Source of the DNA: Dentipellis sp. KUC8613
Lineage: Eukaryota; Basidiomycota; Agaricomycetes; Russulales; Hericiaceae
Direction: 5' to 3'
NCBI GenBank assembly: GCA_002286715.1
Contig: NSJX01000006.1
Location: 434,001 to 498,000, forward strand
DNA: 64,000 bases
This document shows, piece after piece, positions 35,444-46,190 of this stretch. The position numbers and the translations under genes are program-made. How positions within the stretch are numbered: the first letter of the stretch is position 1; every line of letters begins with the position of its first letter. The notes under the pieces were generated by a model. The model was not told the DNA's origin and did not search any database. It saw nothing but the letters and a program-made list of their open reading frames with translations.

Positions 35444-36968
35444 ATGCCTACAATCCGCCAAGCTCATGTTCGCCATGCCCATGCGGCCCCACCCGTCCAC
35501 GAAGGCACTGAGCAAGTCGTCAAGATTCCTCGCTTTCTCAAAGCGAAAAGTACGAAATCGTTTAGCCCGACCGCCGGCACCGATGGAACCTTCGACGAAA
35601 TGGGCATGAGGGTCAAGAAGCTCCGCATCGCGTCGGGGTCGGGATTGTTCCAGCGCAACGCTAGGACGCCCGCCCTTGGCAAGTGGGAGATGAAATTGGA
35701 GGACTTTGTTGAGATCAGGACCCTCCGTGAGATCCTTCGTACCCGTCTTGCGCCACCCACAGTCCACTTACGCGTAGCCCTGCAGACCAAGGGTCCACTA
35801 GCACTATCAAGCTTGTCCGTGCCCATAAAAAGTACCCCGAGCGTCCGCACTGGAACGAAGACGTCCTATATGTGCTCAAATGCGTCCGGAAGCAAGCGGC
35901 CCGGCGCATGGTGAGTCCTTTCCCTGCCATCCCCCCCGTCCCCCTTCCCCCCTCCTCAAACAAGTACTCACCTGTCTCGTGCCACCGCTCACAGGACCCC
36001 GCCAACCGATCCGCCGAACGGGCCATGCTCGCCTCGATGTCATGGTCTCCATTCATTGCCAACATGGTGACCGCCTTCGCCTCGGACGAGTACCTGGTCC
36101 ACGTGCTCGAGGCCTTCCCGCACGGCACGCTGAGCACGCTGCTCGAGGGGCACTACGGCGGCGTCGGGCTCGCGCCGGAGCTCACCGCGTTCTACGCGGC
36201 CAACATCGCGCTCGGGATCGGCTTCCTGCATGCGCACGGCATCGCGCACCGCGCGCTGCGCCCGGCGCACATCCTCCTCGGCGCGAACGGCTACCTCGCC
36301 ATATGCGACCTATCGCACGCGCGCTCGGTATTCGCGGAGGAGCGCGAGCTCGAGCCGAAGCAGGGCACGATGGAGTACTCGGCGCCCGAGGTGCGCGAGT
36401 GGGACGACGGGACCGGGACGTACGCCGAGGACTGGTGGTCCTTCGGCATGATCATATACAAGATGCTTGCGGTGATCTCGGTGCGTGTCTACGCTCGATG
36501 TTTCTTGCTTTGAATTTTGGGAGCTGACCATGGTGTGTGGTGTATATGCAGCCCTTCCACGCCGGCGGGGACGAACGCCACATCTTCTGGGCGACCAATG
36601 TTCCGTGGGGCCGCCAGTTGAAGGATATCGTTTGGTCCCTGCTCGACGTCGACCCCGACAGGCGCCTGGGTGCATTGGACGACAGGGAGGTATTCCAGCA
36701 CCCATGGTTTGCGAATGTGGATTGGAATGAGATGGAAGCCTGCATATATGAGGTGCGTCTTCTTCCTTCTATAAGTACCGGTTGGGATCGCGGAGCTGAT
36801 GGTCGTGTGTTTTGTTTTATGTTTTGTGCTTTGCAGGCACCCTATGTCCCGAATGAGATGACGTTCTGGGACCCCGCGCGGAATGCAACGATGCCGTTCA
36901 GGTTCGACCGCGTGCCGCTGCACGCTCCAGAGGGGCGCAATGAGGGAGGATCGCGGGCGATTGCCTGA
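35444..36968 (+). CDS. Probable AGC-like pseudokinase
   Basis: Protein kinase fold with a degenerate active site. An N-terminal tail of about 85 residues is followed, across a phase-matched intron, by a weak glycine loop (LHQGSTSTIKLVRA, only one of three glycines), the ATP-binding Lys candidate in VLYVLKCVRK, and the helix-C region AERAMLASM. The HRDLKPxN loop reads HRALRPAH (Asp to Ala at 36253-36255, Lys to Arg, Asn to His). DFG reads DLS (36307-36315). The APE motif and DWWSFGMIIYKML remain intact, and DPDRRLGA with HPWFANVDWNEMEACIYEAPYVP resembles the AGC kinase end. Loss of the catalytic base predicts no phosphotransfer, so a scaffold or allosteric role is inferred. The stop is at 36966-36968. 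Confidence 0.85.
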
Positions 36969-37668
36969 GCTGGGGGCGTGCATCTATATTGACACGCCTG
37001 CCTATGCTCAAGTGCTGAGTGTTCGAGGGGTGGATTGAGTTTACGACGAGGTATACTGTTGTCGGTCATCTTGTGCTCTTTTTGTTTTCTTTATTGTGTA
37101 TGTATAATATTCATCACTTGTATAGTTTCTCCCTTTGGAGAACAATAAGCTCGAGCTTCCCGAAGTCAGAGGCCAGGGTTGGGTTTCAGGAGACACGATG
37201 CACACATACCGGGTACCGGCCCGGCTTAGACCCCGGTGAGTGGGTTCCATCGTTCGAGCACTACGCATGTCATATTGCACAGCGATTCCGGGGATGCTAC
37301 AAGTTTCCCTAGTACAGATGGTGGCGGAGAGATGTCCGAGCTATACAAACAGCGGGAGGCAGATACAGTAGTCAGGTAAGGGGCTATAAAGAAGGCAAGC
37401 GGGCGGGCGGGACGTCGCTCTACGAAGCAATAAATAATTATGACGGGTTGTCAAAACTGACGTCAACGTCTGCAGGCAGAACGGCAGTCAGCTCCTGGAA
37501 CCAGCGTGAAGACGATGGAGAGCAACGTACCGAATAAGATATGCAGGTGAGTCCAGATGCAATGAAGGAAGGTCGAAGATGATGTTGAGAAAGAGGGTGG
37601 TGGTGGTACATTTCTTTGGTTTGATTCAGGTTCAGATGCGAGGTGGTCCCACACTGCAGCTTGATGGC
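36969..37668. other. Intergenic region between convergent genes
   Basis: 0.7 kb between the 3' ends of the pseudokinase and the Clp1-like gene. An AATAAATAATTA stretch near 37.43 kb could be a polyadenylation-type signal. No gene is supported. Confidence 0.4.
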
Positions 37669-38693
37669 TCAATGTGATGACGGCGACGACGACGAACGAT
37701 CTCGCGATCGCCCACGCGGAGGCTCCTCAAGCATCGGCGGATGCGGCGCGTCGCCCTCCTCCATCTCATCGTCCTCGTACTCGTCGTCGCTCCCCTGCTC
37801 AGCCCCACCCGCAGCGGCCAGCGCGGCCGCCTGCGCCTGCCGCGCCGGGCGCAACCACCGGTGGTACCAGCGCCCGAGGAACATCTTGATGTCGCGGCCC
37901 ATGCCGAGGTACTCGACGTTCCGCGCGAGGCCCTCCCAGCGGATGACGCGGCGGCGGAGCGCGTCCTCGATGAGGTCGGTCACGCCGAAGTACATGTACG
38001 TGACGAGGTAGTGGAAGGACGACGGGTCTGGCACGGGCAGGAACACGACGGGGTGGTGCGGCGAGCTCGGGAGCAGGCGCGGGCGATGTGCGGCGGGGAT
38101 GGGGACGGGGCGCGTGTGTGGAGGCGCGGATGTTGGCGCGGCGCTGATGAGGTCGAGTGCGGACGCGCCGCTGAAGATGCCGCGTAGGAGCGTCGACTGT
38201 GCGGAGAGGTAGTCGACATGCAGCTGGTGGAGGGCAAGGCTGAGTGTCTGTGTTTGAGTGCGACAAAGGGATGGGACGTACGCGCATGAGCATGCGCGGG
38301 TTGGCAAAGCTGTGCAGGTCGGGCGCGGTGACGCGCCTGCCGAGGCCAGCGGGGTCGTGCGCGTTGGTGGAGAGCTCAACGTGTGGTGTTTGTATTGCGA
38401 TGCTCGAATCGTGCAGGAACGACTGCGCGCGCTGGGCATCTATGGGGAAGACTGCCGAACAGAGGCTGTCAGGACGCGTTATAGCGCTTTGCAGGTGAGC
38501 AGGACGCACTGATGGTACAATCGGAGGTCTCTGCGTTGTTCCAATATGACGGGGCAAGGGTGTGCAGGGTATCGACGATGTACTCCATCGGGATGCCTGC
38601 GAGTGCGGGGGGCGGGAAGGGTCTCGGGACGAAGGAGGAGGGCTGGTGGGTACGGACATCAGAAGGGCCAGCGGTGGGTTGTTGTCTCGCCAT
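37669..38693 (-). CDS. Clp1 (clampless1)-like protein
   Basis: It starts MARQQPTAGPSDVRTHQPSS at 38693. Spliced parts include FLHDSSIAIQTPHVELSTN, DPAGLGRRVTAPDLHSF, LALHQLHVDYLSAQSTLLRG, VVFLPVPDPSSFHYLVTYMY, and EGLARNVEYLGMGRDIKMFL then GRWYHRWL, followed by an acidic Ser/Arg tail. The pattern HVDYLSAQSTLLRGIF and the YMYFG..IEDALR..RNVEYLGM segment recall the Clp1 family of basidiomycetes, which in Coprinopsis and Ustilago is needed for clamp formation in the dikaryon. I recognise this from memory of the family, without an alignment; a BTB/POZ-like fold is the alternative. The gene itself is clear, with introns near 38.24-38.28 kb and further upstream. Confidence 0.6.
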
Positions 38694-41428
38694 GGGGGAC
38701 GGGTATGGCAGAGAGTGAGGCAAAGAGGAGAATATAAGAAGGGAAGAACAACAATAAGTCAAAGGCAGGATAAGTGTGGGTTAATCAGCTGTCTTAGGAA
38801 ACATGGCGCCGGGAAAAAGGATCAAATGCAGAGGCGCAAGGACATCCCTCCCCGCCTCATTGTTTCGATCAGCTCTATTGTTTCCCCCCATCCGCATGAG
38901 AGCCTCATGGATACCGAGCCCGATTCCTCCGGTCCCGCTCCGCCCAATATTCACTAGCTTCCATCCACATCACTCCAAGTGTCAGCATACTTATCCCCGG
39001 CGACACATGGGCCACACGAGCAGAGCATTATTTCGCAGCAGAACGACGCACAGACGCACCTGGCAAGTGCCGGCATGTTTCTTTGTCCTGCCATCTTTCG
39101 CAGCGTGATGGAAGAAGGAAAGAGCCCATGGCACTTGCCAGCGTCGCATCGCACCAGGCACTCGGCCCCGCATGCACGCACAATAAGAGCGCGACGCCCA
39201 CACGCTAACCGCCCGGGATCAGCCAAGCCTCCTTATTGTCTTCGCCCCGTCCAGGAGATGGGTCCGAAACCGTATCTGATCGTCCTCTGAGGCACTCTCG
39301 CGGATGACATGGCCACGCGGCGTGCCAATTATACCCCCGCCTCGCCGCCTTATTGTGTGCACCACCCGCTGCTACCACCGTGGGCAGCCGAAGCACGACT
39401 CCACGGACGCGGACCACACACAGAGCTCAGGCTTGCCCCGCTGGGCAGATCACGATCTACACGCCCGCGAGTGCGCGAACTCTATCGTGCGCCTTGACTT
39501 GCAATGCGTTGCGTGCTCAGCATCGCGTTCAATGCGCTCCGCCCCTCGCCAAACGCATCCTAGCACCGCACACCGCATGATCGCTGCATACCATGGTGCA
39601 CTAAATTCTGCGCCTTAGTTCCTCGGAGGCAGATCATCGGCGTCCGCCCCGCCACAGCCTAAGCAGAGGGCGATGGCGACCCTCGACGGCCCTCGGCGGA
39701 AATGCCCCGCGAAGCGACATAACGTCACTGCTCGGACTCGAGGGTCATGGGGCGCCAGCGCAGACAATAGCCTATAGAGCACTCCGTGGAAGCTTATTAG
39801 AGGTATGGAAGCAATTCCTACGACGCGCTATGTTTAGGATGCAGGCCGGTCACGGACCCGATTGCGAAGCCACGCACCTGGTCGTGCGTGCCGCTGCCAA
39901 TCATACCTTCGCGGTCCTCGCAGCGACTGCTGTTGGACAACAGAATGAACGCTAACGTTATGAGTTATTGTATACGCGCAGATCATGAATGCGCAGCGAG
40001 CTTTATTGTACGATGCTGCGCGTCGACTGTTGTATGACAGAGTGGGGCAGCCTGTCTGCCGACTTCTGGTATTGTGTGGCGAGAGGCAGGTATAACGCAT
40101 AGCACCATGCGCGATTTACAGCATGGCCTCTGGATCCCCGCCGGATTTTCACAACTGAGCATAAGGAGAAACAGAGTCAGCAGGAAAAAAATCCCAGCCT
40201 CGAACGACAGTTCTCACCGAACTCACAGTCACCCGCAGCAGACGCATGCGTCGCTCGGACGCCAGAAAACAACACCGACACGACACATGAACAGCAATCA
40301 GGAGTCGAGGTGTAGCACGTAACAACGCCTCGCACTCGCAACAGAGTCATCCACCAGCCCCGAGCCCCAAGCCAGCCCAAAACGAACACACAATGGCTGC
40401 CATTGACAGACCGACGTCCCTTGTGCCGGAGACGACCTGACACCTGAGGCCTTCATGCCTGAATTCTGATGCATGATGGCGATGGCGATGTCGATGGATC
40501 ATCACAGGGACTGAGGTTACCGGTAACCCACCGAGCATCGAGCACCAGTAGTAGGCAGTTGCAGGAATGTTAACCTTGATGGCTGTGGCATTGAAGCCCC
40601 TGCAGGAGACACAGACTGATCAGGCATCCTGCGCACCGCACACCACACCGCATAACTGCACGTACCTACCCCTGGCATGCGCCACGACATTCGCCTTCAA
40701 ATGCCTTTTTGCGAGGACAATGGCCGGGGATGTGCGATGGGGTTGGAATTCGGGCTTGGGATATGATGCGCAAAACTCCGATGCATTGTGCATGGCGCCT
40801 GGCGCACAAAGCAAGCAAGCACAAAGCAGTGACAGTTACCGGCTCGGAGCTGGCTGCCTGGGCGCTGCCAATGGAGACTCGGAAACCCGGAGGAGAGCGC
40901 CAGGTGCCAGTGATGCATCCTATAAAGTCTAACTGGAAGGCTGATGATCATCACCGTGGCCATCGCCATCGCACTTACCTCGCACTCGTCCCCGCACTCT
41001 GCCTGGTGCTTCGTTCGAGTGTAAATGTGTAACGCTGATGCTGGCGACAGGGATGATGATCATTCCCCGCACAGTTATGCTAGTTCTTCGGCGTGCCTAT
41101 GGGATCCTAGAAACCGTCACTGGCGGAGCTGAAGCGAGACGTCAAGGAAACAGGAAGTTGAAGAACGCAGAAGTTATGGTACTAGATACCAAGGTCATGG
41201 TGTTCGTTGCCTGTCGTCCGTCTCGTCTTCGACGTGTGCCGTGCGCCGGGCTGCCCGAGGAAGTTCTGTCATTGTGAGATAGCATAGGGGGAAAATACAC
41301 TGCGAATTGCGAATGCCTGGACGTCATGGTGGTCGTGAGCAAGCGGTACACCGGCCCGCCACCGACGCGTCTCTAGTCGCGTCTCGCGCTAGACTCTCAG
41401 GCTCCCACCATAACATAGCCGCGACACG
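38694..41428. other. Long intergenic region Clp1-like - DAD3
   Basis: 2.7 kb without a supported gene. The open frames are short and mutually overlapping, with no motif. A 14-base perfect palindrome lies at 40515-40528. I found no tRNA-like fold and no transposon protein. Confidence 0.45.
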
Positions 41429-41942
41429 ATGAGCACTCCACCTCCCGCCGCACACCAAGTATTCGAGACAAACCCATACGAGGACCACCCAAGCGTGTCG
41501 CAGCTCGAAGCCGATGTCCTCTGGGAATATGCCAAGCTGAGCCAGCACCTCAAAGATGTGCGCTCCGTCCTTCCCTTCCGTTGCCGAGTTGCTAATTGCT
41601 AATCGTCCGTGTCCGTGTCTATCGGCTTTCCGTCAAAATTGAACTCTGCGCTGCTTTGTATATCGCCCCGATATCTGCGACACGCTCATAGCTGGTCGCG
41701 CAGACACGCCGCCTCAGCGAGACGCCGGACGAGAGTATGCTCAAGCGCCTGCGCGTGCTCGAGCGCAAGATGGGGCTCGTGCTGACTCTCGTAAGTCCCC
41801 ATTCCTCTTGGGGTCCAAATACAACTCACAGAGACGCGTGCGTTTGTAGTTCAAAGCGTCCGTGTGGGGCGTCGTGAACGAGCAGAACTACGACGTCTCG
41901 ACGACGCGAAACGACAGTGCCGACGCTACGATCGTGCGTTGA
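41429..41942 (+). CDS. DASH complex subunit DAD3
   Basis: Small kinetochore protein of the DASH/Dam1 ring, which couples chromosomes to microtubules. Three exons give about 106 residues. Exon 1 contains NPYEDHPSVSQLEADVLWEYAKLSQHLKD (split across the intron), exon 2 LVAQTRRLSETPDESMLKRL and LERKMGLVLTL, exon 3 FKASVWGVVNEQNYDV. The NP-E-P-S-x-L-E-x-x-V-L-x-E-Y opening and the LERKMGLVLTLFKASVW core are hallmarks of Dad3. Splice junctions are phase 0 with GT-AG ends. It faces ARPC1 tail to tail across 166 bases. Confidence 0.94.
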
Positions 41943-42108
41943 GCCCAAGGGCCCAGTCAAAAAGCCCCCATGCGACATTTATAACTGATCACTGTCCTCT
42001 TGTCCTCTAACTTCATACCATGCCCACCACCTTGATCTTGTATTCCTATTCCTATTCGTACTCGTAGCACATACCACTTCCTATGTATCCCCCTGTATTC
42101 TACCCCCT

Positions 42109-43602
42109 TCACCCGAGCCTGACGCCCGCAACCCTCCCCGCGAGCCCCCCAACCGCACTCACATTCCAAATGACCAGCTTCCCATCCACACCCGTCGTGC
42201 TCACCTTCGTCACCGCCTCCCTGCTGCCCTCATACGGCCTCACACTCGTAATCGTATTCTGATGCACCGTAAACAGCTCCGTATCGCCGCCCGCGCCCCC
42301 AGCGCCGCCCGCGCCACCGCCGAGCCCGCGCGAGTCCGCATTCCTAAACGTGTTGAACGCAGCGCTGTTGAGGCGCCCGACGGGCGACGCGCCGCCGAAG
42401 CCCGCGCGCGCGCCGCCGGCCGCCTTGGGCGCGGACGTGTCGTCGAGCGAGCCGACGGCCTGCCAGCCGCCCGCCTGGCTGCCCGCGAAGAGCACCGGCT
42501 GGCAGTCGTGCCCCGCCGCGACGAGCGCGTCCTCGGACGTCCAGGCGAGCGTCGTGTACGGGAGCGTGCTGATCTTGATCGTGTAGATCGCGGGCCCGCC
42601 GGGGTACACGATCGACACGGAGCTGTCGTGGCCTGGCGAGATAGGATGCATGTTCAGTATCGGTGTCGGCAGAAGGGAGGCGGGACAGGAAGGGTGGCTA
42701 CGCACAGGCAAACGCGAGCACGTCGCCGGAGGGCGAGAACCCGACGGCGTGCACCCAGCCGCCCGAGGGGCTCGCGTACTCGCCGCAGAGCGTGTTGAAC
42801 GGCAGCTTCTCGCCCCAGACGGACGCGGCGGGGCGCTTGTCGACGTCCTTGATGTACGCGGAGAACACGCGCGCCTTCATGTCCGCGCTGCCCGCCGCGA
42901 GGAGCACGTTGTTCGGGTGCCAGTCGACGGAGAGCACCGTCGAGCGGATCGGCTTCTTCAGCAGCCGCGAGACCCACCAGTCGTTCTCCGGGTCGAACGA
43001 GCAGATCGCGATCGCGCTGCGTGTGCGCATCCAGTATCAGCACCTAGATCTCATGCGAGAAAGAGGGAGGAGAGGGAGGAGGAAGGCGGGAAAGAGACGC
43101 ACCGCGCGCCGCTAGCGACGGCGAACTTGTCCTCGAGCGGGCTCCAGCGCACGAACGTCGCGGCGCGGTTGATGCGCAGCAGCACGAGCGTCGGCTTCCA
43201 CACGGTGCGCCCCGTCTGCGGGTCGGGCGCCTGCGTCCACACGTACGCGTTGCGGTCCTGCGACGCCGTCACGATGCGGTTCGAGTGCGGCGCCCAGTCG
43301 ATCGACGTGATCATCTTGTCGTGCTACGTGTACCACGACGAATGGTCAGATGCTGCGTGGAAGTGGAGGTAGGGGGGCGTAGGGGCGCACCTCGGTGAGC
43401 GTCTCGATGGGGGTCCATTCGGCGCCCTTGCACGAGAGGATGGTCGCCTCGTTCGAGTTCAAGCTCACCGCGACCTCTGCAAATGCATATACGTTAAATC
43501 AGTACCATACTGTCAGGGCGCACACGTACGGGTGCGGTCGGCGTTGAACGCATGGCTGGTGATGGGCACCTGGGCGATGTTATGCACCTCTGGGGCAGTC
43601 AT
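42109..43602 (-). CDS. ARPC1/ARC40 subunit of the Arp2/3 complex
   Basis: WD40 subunit of the actin-nucleating Arp2/3 complex. It starts [20 protein letters not shown] at 43602. Blades follow: [63 protein letters not shown] (split here only by description), [36 protein letters not shown], and [21 protein letters not shown]. The insertion typical of ARPC1 between the last blades is Ala/Gly-rich here and includes [19 protein letters not shown], followed by [13 protein letters not shown] and the final [10 protein letters not shown]. The C-terminus ends VAGVRLG. Order and motifs match the family well. Confidence 0.95.
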
Positions 43603-44065
43603 GATTGTTATTGCTATTGGTTGTCGTGAAAAGAGACGCAGAGGACGAGCAGTCTACTACTGCGTATGAGACTTGAAAGTGAGATGAGCGTAAGTGTTAG
43701 AGTAATTCGGCGGTGGCGGTGCTTAGATTAGGGTTGCGGGGACACGTCCGGATATGGATATCTTGCTTCCGTTCCAGCTCAAGTTCGTCATACTTGTCTT
43801 CTTCGCGGGGGCGGCAAACATATCGAAAACCCAGAGATGTCAAAGCGAGTAAAAAGGTGACAATTCGTGTGTATAACGACCCCATGGAATAAGCCCGCCA
43901 GGGCAATCGTACTGTACTGCGGTACCAAAGACACGAGCTAGCTATGCTACATTCAACAACGATCTATGGTGCGAGAGCAAGACAGCGACAAAACGAAACA
44001 GCAAACCAGAGCAAAAAAAAAACGAACCACCGCACATCAATCCTCTTCGTGTATTCATCCACCCC
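43603..44065. other. Intergenic region ARPC1 - WC-2
   Basis: 463 bases holding the ARPC1 promoter and WC-2 3' flank. No other feature is recognised. Confidence 0.4.
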
Positions 44066-45733
44066 TCACGGCGGCACGACGCCGTCCAACTGCGCCGTCG
44101 CATCGCCCCCCGCCTCCGTCGCCTCCTCGAACTTGCGCACCTTCTTCGCCCAGCGCAGGCCACACGCATTGCAGAGCGTCTTCGGGCCCCGCGGGCCCTG
44201 GCAGCACCACGCAGCCCCGTCAGCGCACAGCGGCATGCAAACAAACAGAACCGCGCGCACCTTCCTCCATTCGGGCGAGTTGGTGCGCCCGCACGTGTTG
44301 CACACGTACTGCTCCGTCGCATACACCTTCCGCTGCCAAGTCAAACCCAAGCATCAGCACGACCCCACCCCGCACCGCACCCGCGGGCCTCGGACGACCG
44401 CGCCCCACAACGACGACGCACCTTCTTCTTGGCCTGCTGGTCCTCCCCGTCCTCGTCCGCCGCAGGCACAGCAGCCGCATACGACCCCGCGCCGTACCCG
44501 TGGCTCTGCAGCGCGTAGTAGGACGCCGACGGGTCGCCACTGCTCCCGCTCGCGTACGCGGGCACGCCGTCGTAGCCCATGCTCACCGGCATCGGCGCGG
44601 GCACCGCGCCGTAGCCCGCGGACCCGCTCGCCTGCGCGACGGGTGGCTGCGCGGCGCTGAACTCCTTCAGCACCCGCAGGCGCTCCTGCAGGCGCGCGTT
44701 CTCCATCTTGAGCTCCAGAAACGTGTTCATCCTGCCGACAGCGACAACGACGATCAGCAAGCATGCCGGCACCCAGGACCGAACCCCCGCAACCGCCGCC
44801 GCCGCCATGCCAGCACGCTGACACGGAGCGGCGACAGGCAACGGGGGACAGACAGAACGGGGCACGCACATCGCAGTGTTCCGGCTCGGGTACGGCTTCG
44901 CGACGGCAAAGAAGCACCTGCAGTGCGCGTCCGCAGGCGCGCTGAAGTGCGCGTACCCGGCGATCTCGAACAGCACCTCCTTCTGCTGCTGCGGCGGCGG
45001 CGCGTACTCGTACCCCGCGGCGGCGCCGAGGTACTCCGCCTTGCAGCGCAGGCGCGCGTACGTGAGCAGCTCGCGCCGCTCGCCGAGCGCGCGCGCGAAC
45101 ATCCGCCGGAAGCTGTCGCGGTCGTTCGCTGGGGGGGCACGGCGCGTCAGTCTGCGGGATCTCGGACTTCGATGCAGTGGAGGGGGGTGTCTGTGCTCGA
45201 TTCGATGGCGGCGCGTCGTGTGTTCCGTGCCATACGCCGCTGAGCGCCTCCTGTCAGCAGTCAGCAGTCACTGCTCAGGGGCGGCGGCGTACGACACACG
45301 ACACAACGCGGCACACGGCACACGGCACGCAGCGCCGCGCATCGACGAACACAGCAGGCACATCGCAGCTTGCGGAACAAGGGTTGCAGGGCAAACGCAA
45401 ACGCAAACGCAGACACGCACCGTTCATGAGCTCGACCAGGTCCCCGTCGACGAGCTCCTCGTCCTTCCACCCGAGCAGCTCCTGCACCGCGCGCCCGCAG
45501 AACAGGATGCGGCAGTCCTCCGAGAGCACGAGCAGGATCGCGTCGCTAAGCTCCGAGATGAGCAGGTCCGCCCACCGCTTGCGCTTCATGAACTCGAACG
45601 GGGGCGGCTGCTTTGCCGCGGACGTCGACGCGAGCATGGGGACCGGTGCGGGTGCAGGCGCGGGTGCGGTGCTCGTGCTCGCGACGGGCCCAGGCGCGAG
45701 GGTGGTCGGCGTCGTGGACGATGAGGGAGACAT
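44066..45733 (-). CDS. White collar-2-like PAS/GATA transcription factor
   Basis: WC-2 pairs with the photoreceptor WC-1 to switch on light-induced genes. The PAS domain spans [39 protein letters not shown] and, after an intron, [16 protein letters not shown] to [10 protein letters not shown] short coiled segment ([20 protein letters not shown]) follows. The GATA finger is [16 protein letters not shown], then a 50-odd-base intron, then [20 protein letters not shown] (C-x2-C-x18-C-x2-C). A single PAS and C-terminal GATA finger, without a LOV flavin motif, fit WC-2 rather than WC-1. I chose the ATG at 45733 because a TATA box lies 45 bases before it; the frame is open to an ATG at 45874. Confidence 0.9.
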
Positions 45734-45777
45734 TGCGCGCCAACTTGGAAAGGTTGTGGATGTAAGGCCCGCCGCTG

Positions 45778-45784
45778 TTATATA
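45778..45784 (-). promoter_or_regulatory. TATA box of the WC-2-like gene
   Basis: TATATAA on the minus strand, 45 bases before the ATG at 45733. It lies inside the longer possible reading frame to 45874, which argues for the shorter protein. Confidence 0.5.
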
Positions 45785-45874
45785 TCGGGGCGGGCTCTGG
45801 CGCGGGGACGGGGACGGGCACGTCGGCCAAGAGATTAGATTCCGAGCGGGTTGCCTAATCGGGGGTGGTTCCAT

Positions 45875-46190
45875 TCATCGCGTGCGTGGGGCGTCGACGT
45901 GTGGCTCTGGGCAAAGCGAGGATGGATGAAGAAAAATCAGATGCATTAGAAATGATATCGTTACATCACAAATGTCGTACGCCCGTAGTTACACCGTTGA
46001 GCAGTAAGCAAGAAACACGACAGCAAAGGGTAAATTTGGATGGTATCGTTATTATATGGAAAGTTCGTCCGGGGTGCACTGCGCGTCGTCATCCCACCAA
46101 ATGCGTCGGACGCGCAGGACGTAGGATACCTCTATGTTCTCTATGTGTTCGACAGAATAGGTCCATTAGGCCTCGATCCCAAGGGAGAAA
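45875..46190. other. Intergenic region WC-2 - SDR
   Basis: About 0.3 kb between same-strand genes, presumably the upstream control region of WC-2 and 3' flank of the SDR gene. Nothing further is recognised. Confidence 0.35.

Noticed and set aside
37200..37290. tRNA-like GTTCGA box in the pseudokinase 3' flank
   Set aside because: No matching acceptor or anticodon stems could be drawn around it.
40515..40528. 14-base perfect palindrome GGTTACCGGTAACC
   Set aside because: Single occurrence in a long non-coding stretch with no neighbouring structure; may be chance.
43966..45243. 425-codon open frame on the plus strand
   Set aside because: It is antisense to the WC-2-like gene and rich in Arg/Ser/Ala/Pro from GC-biased third positions; no motif, and the opposite strand has a clear PAS/GATA protein.
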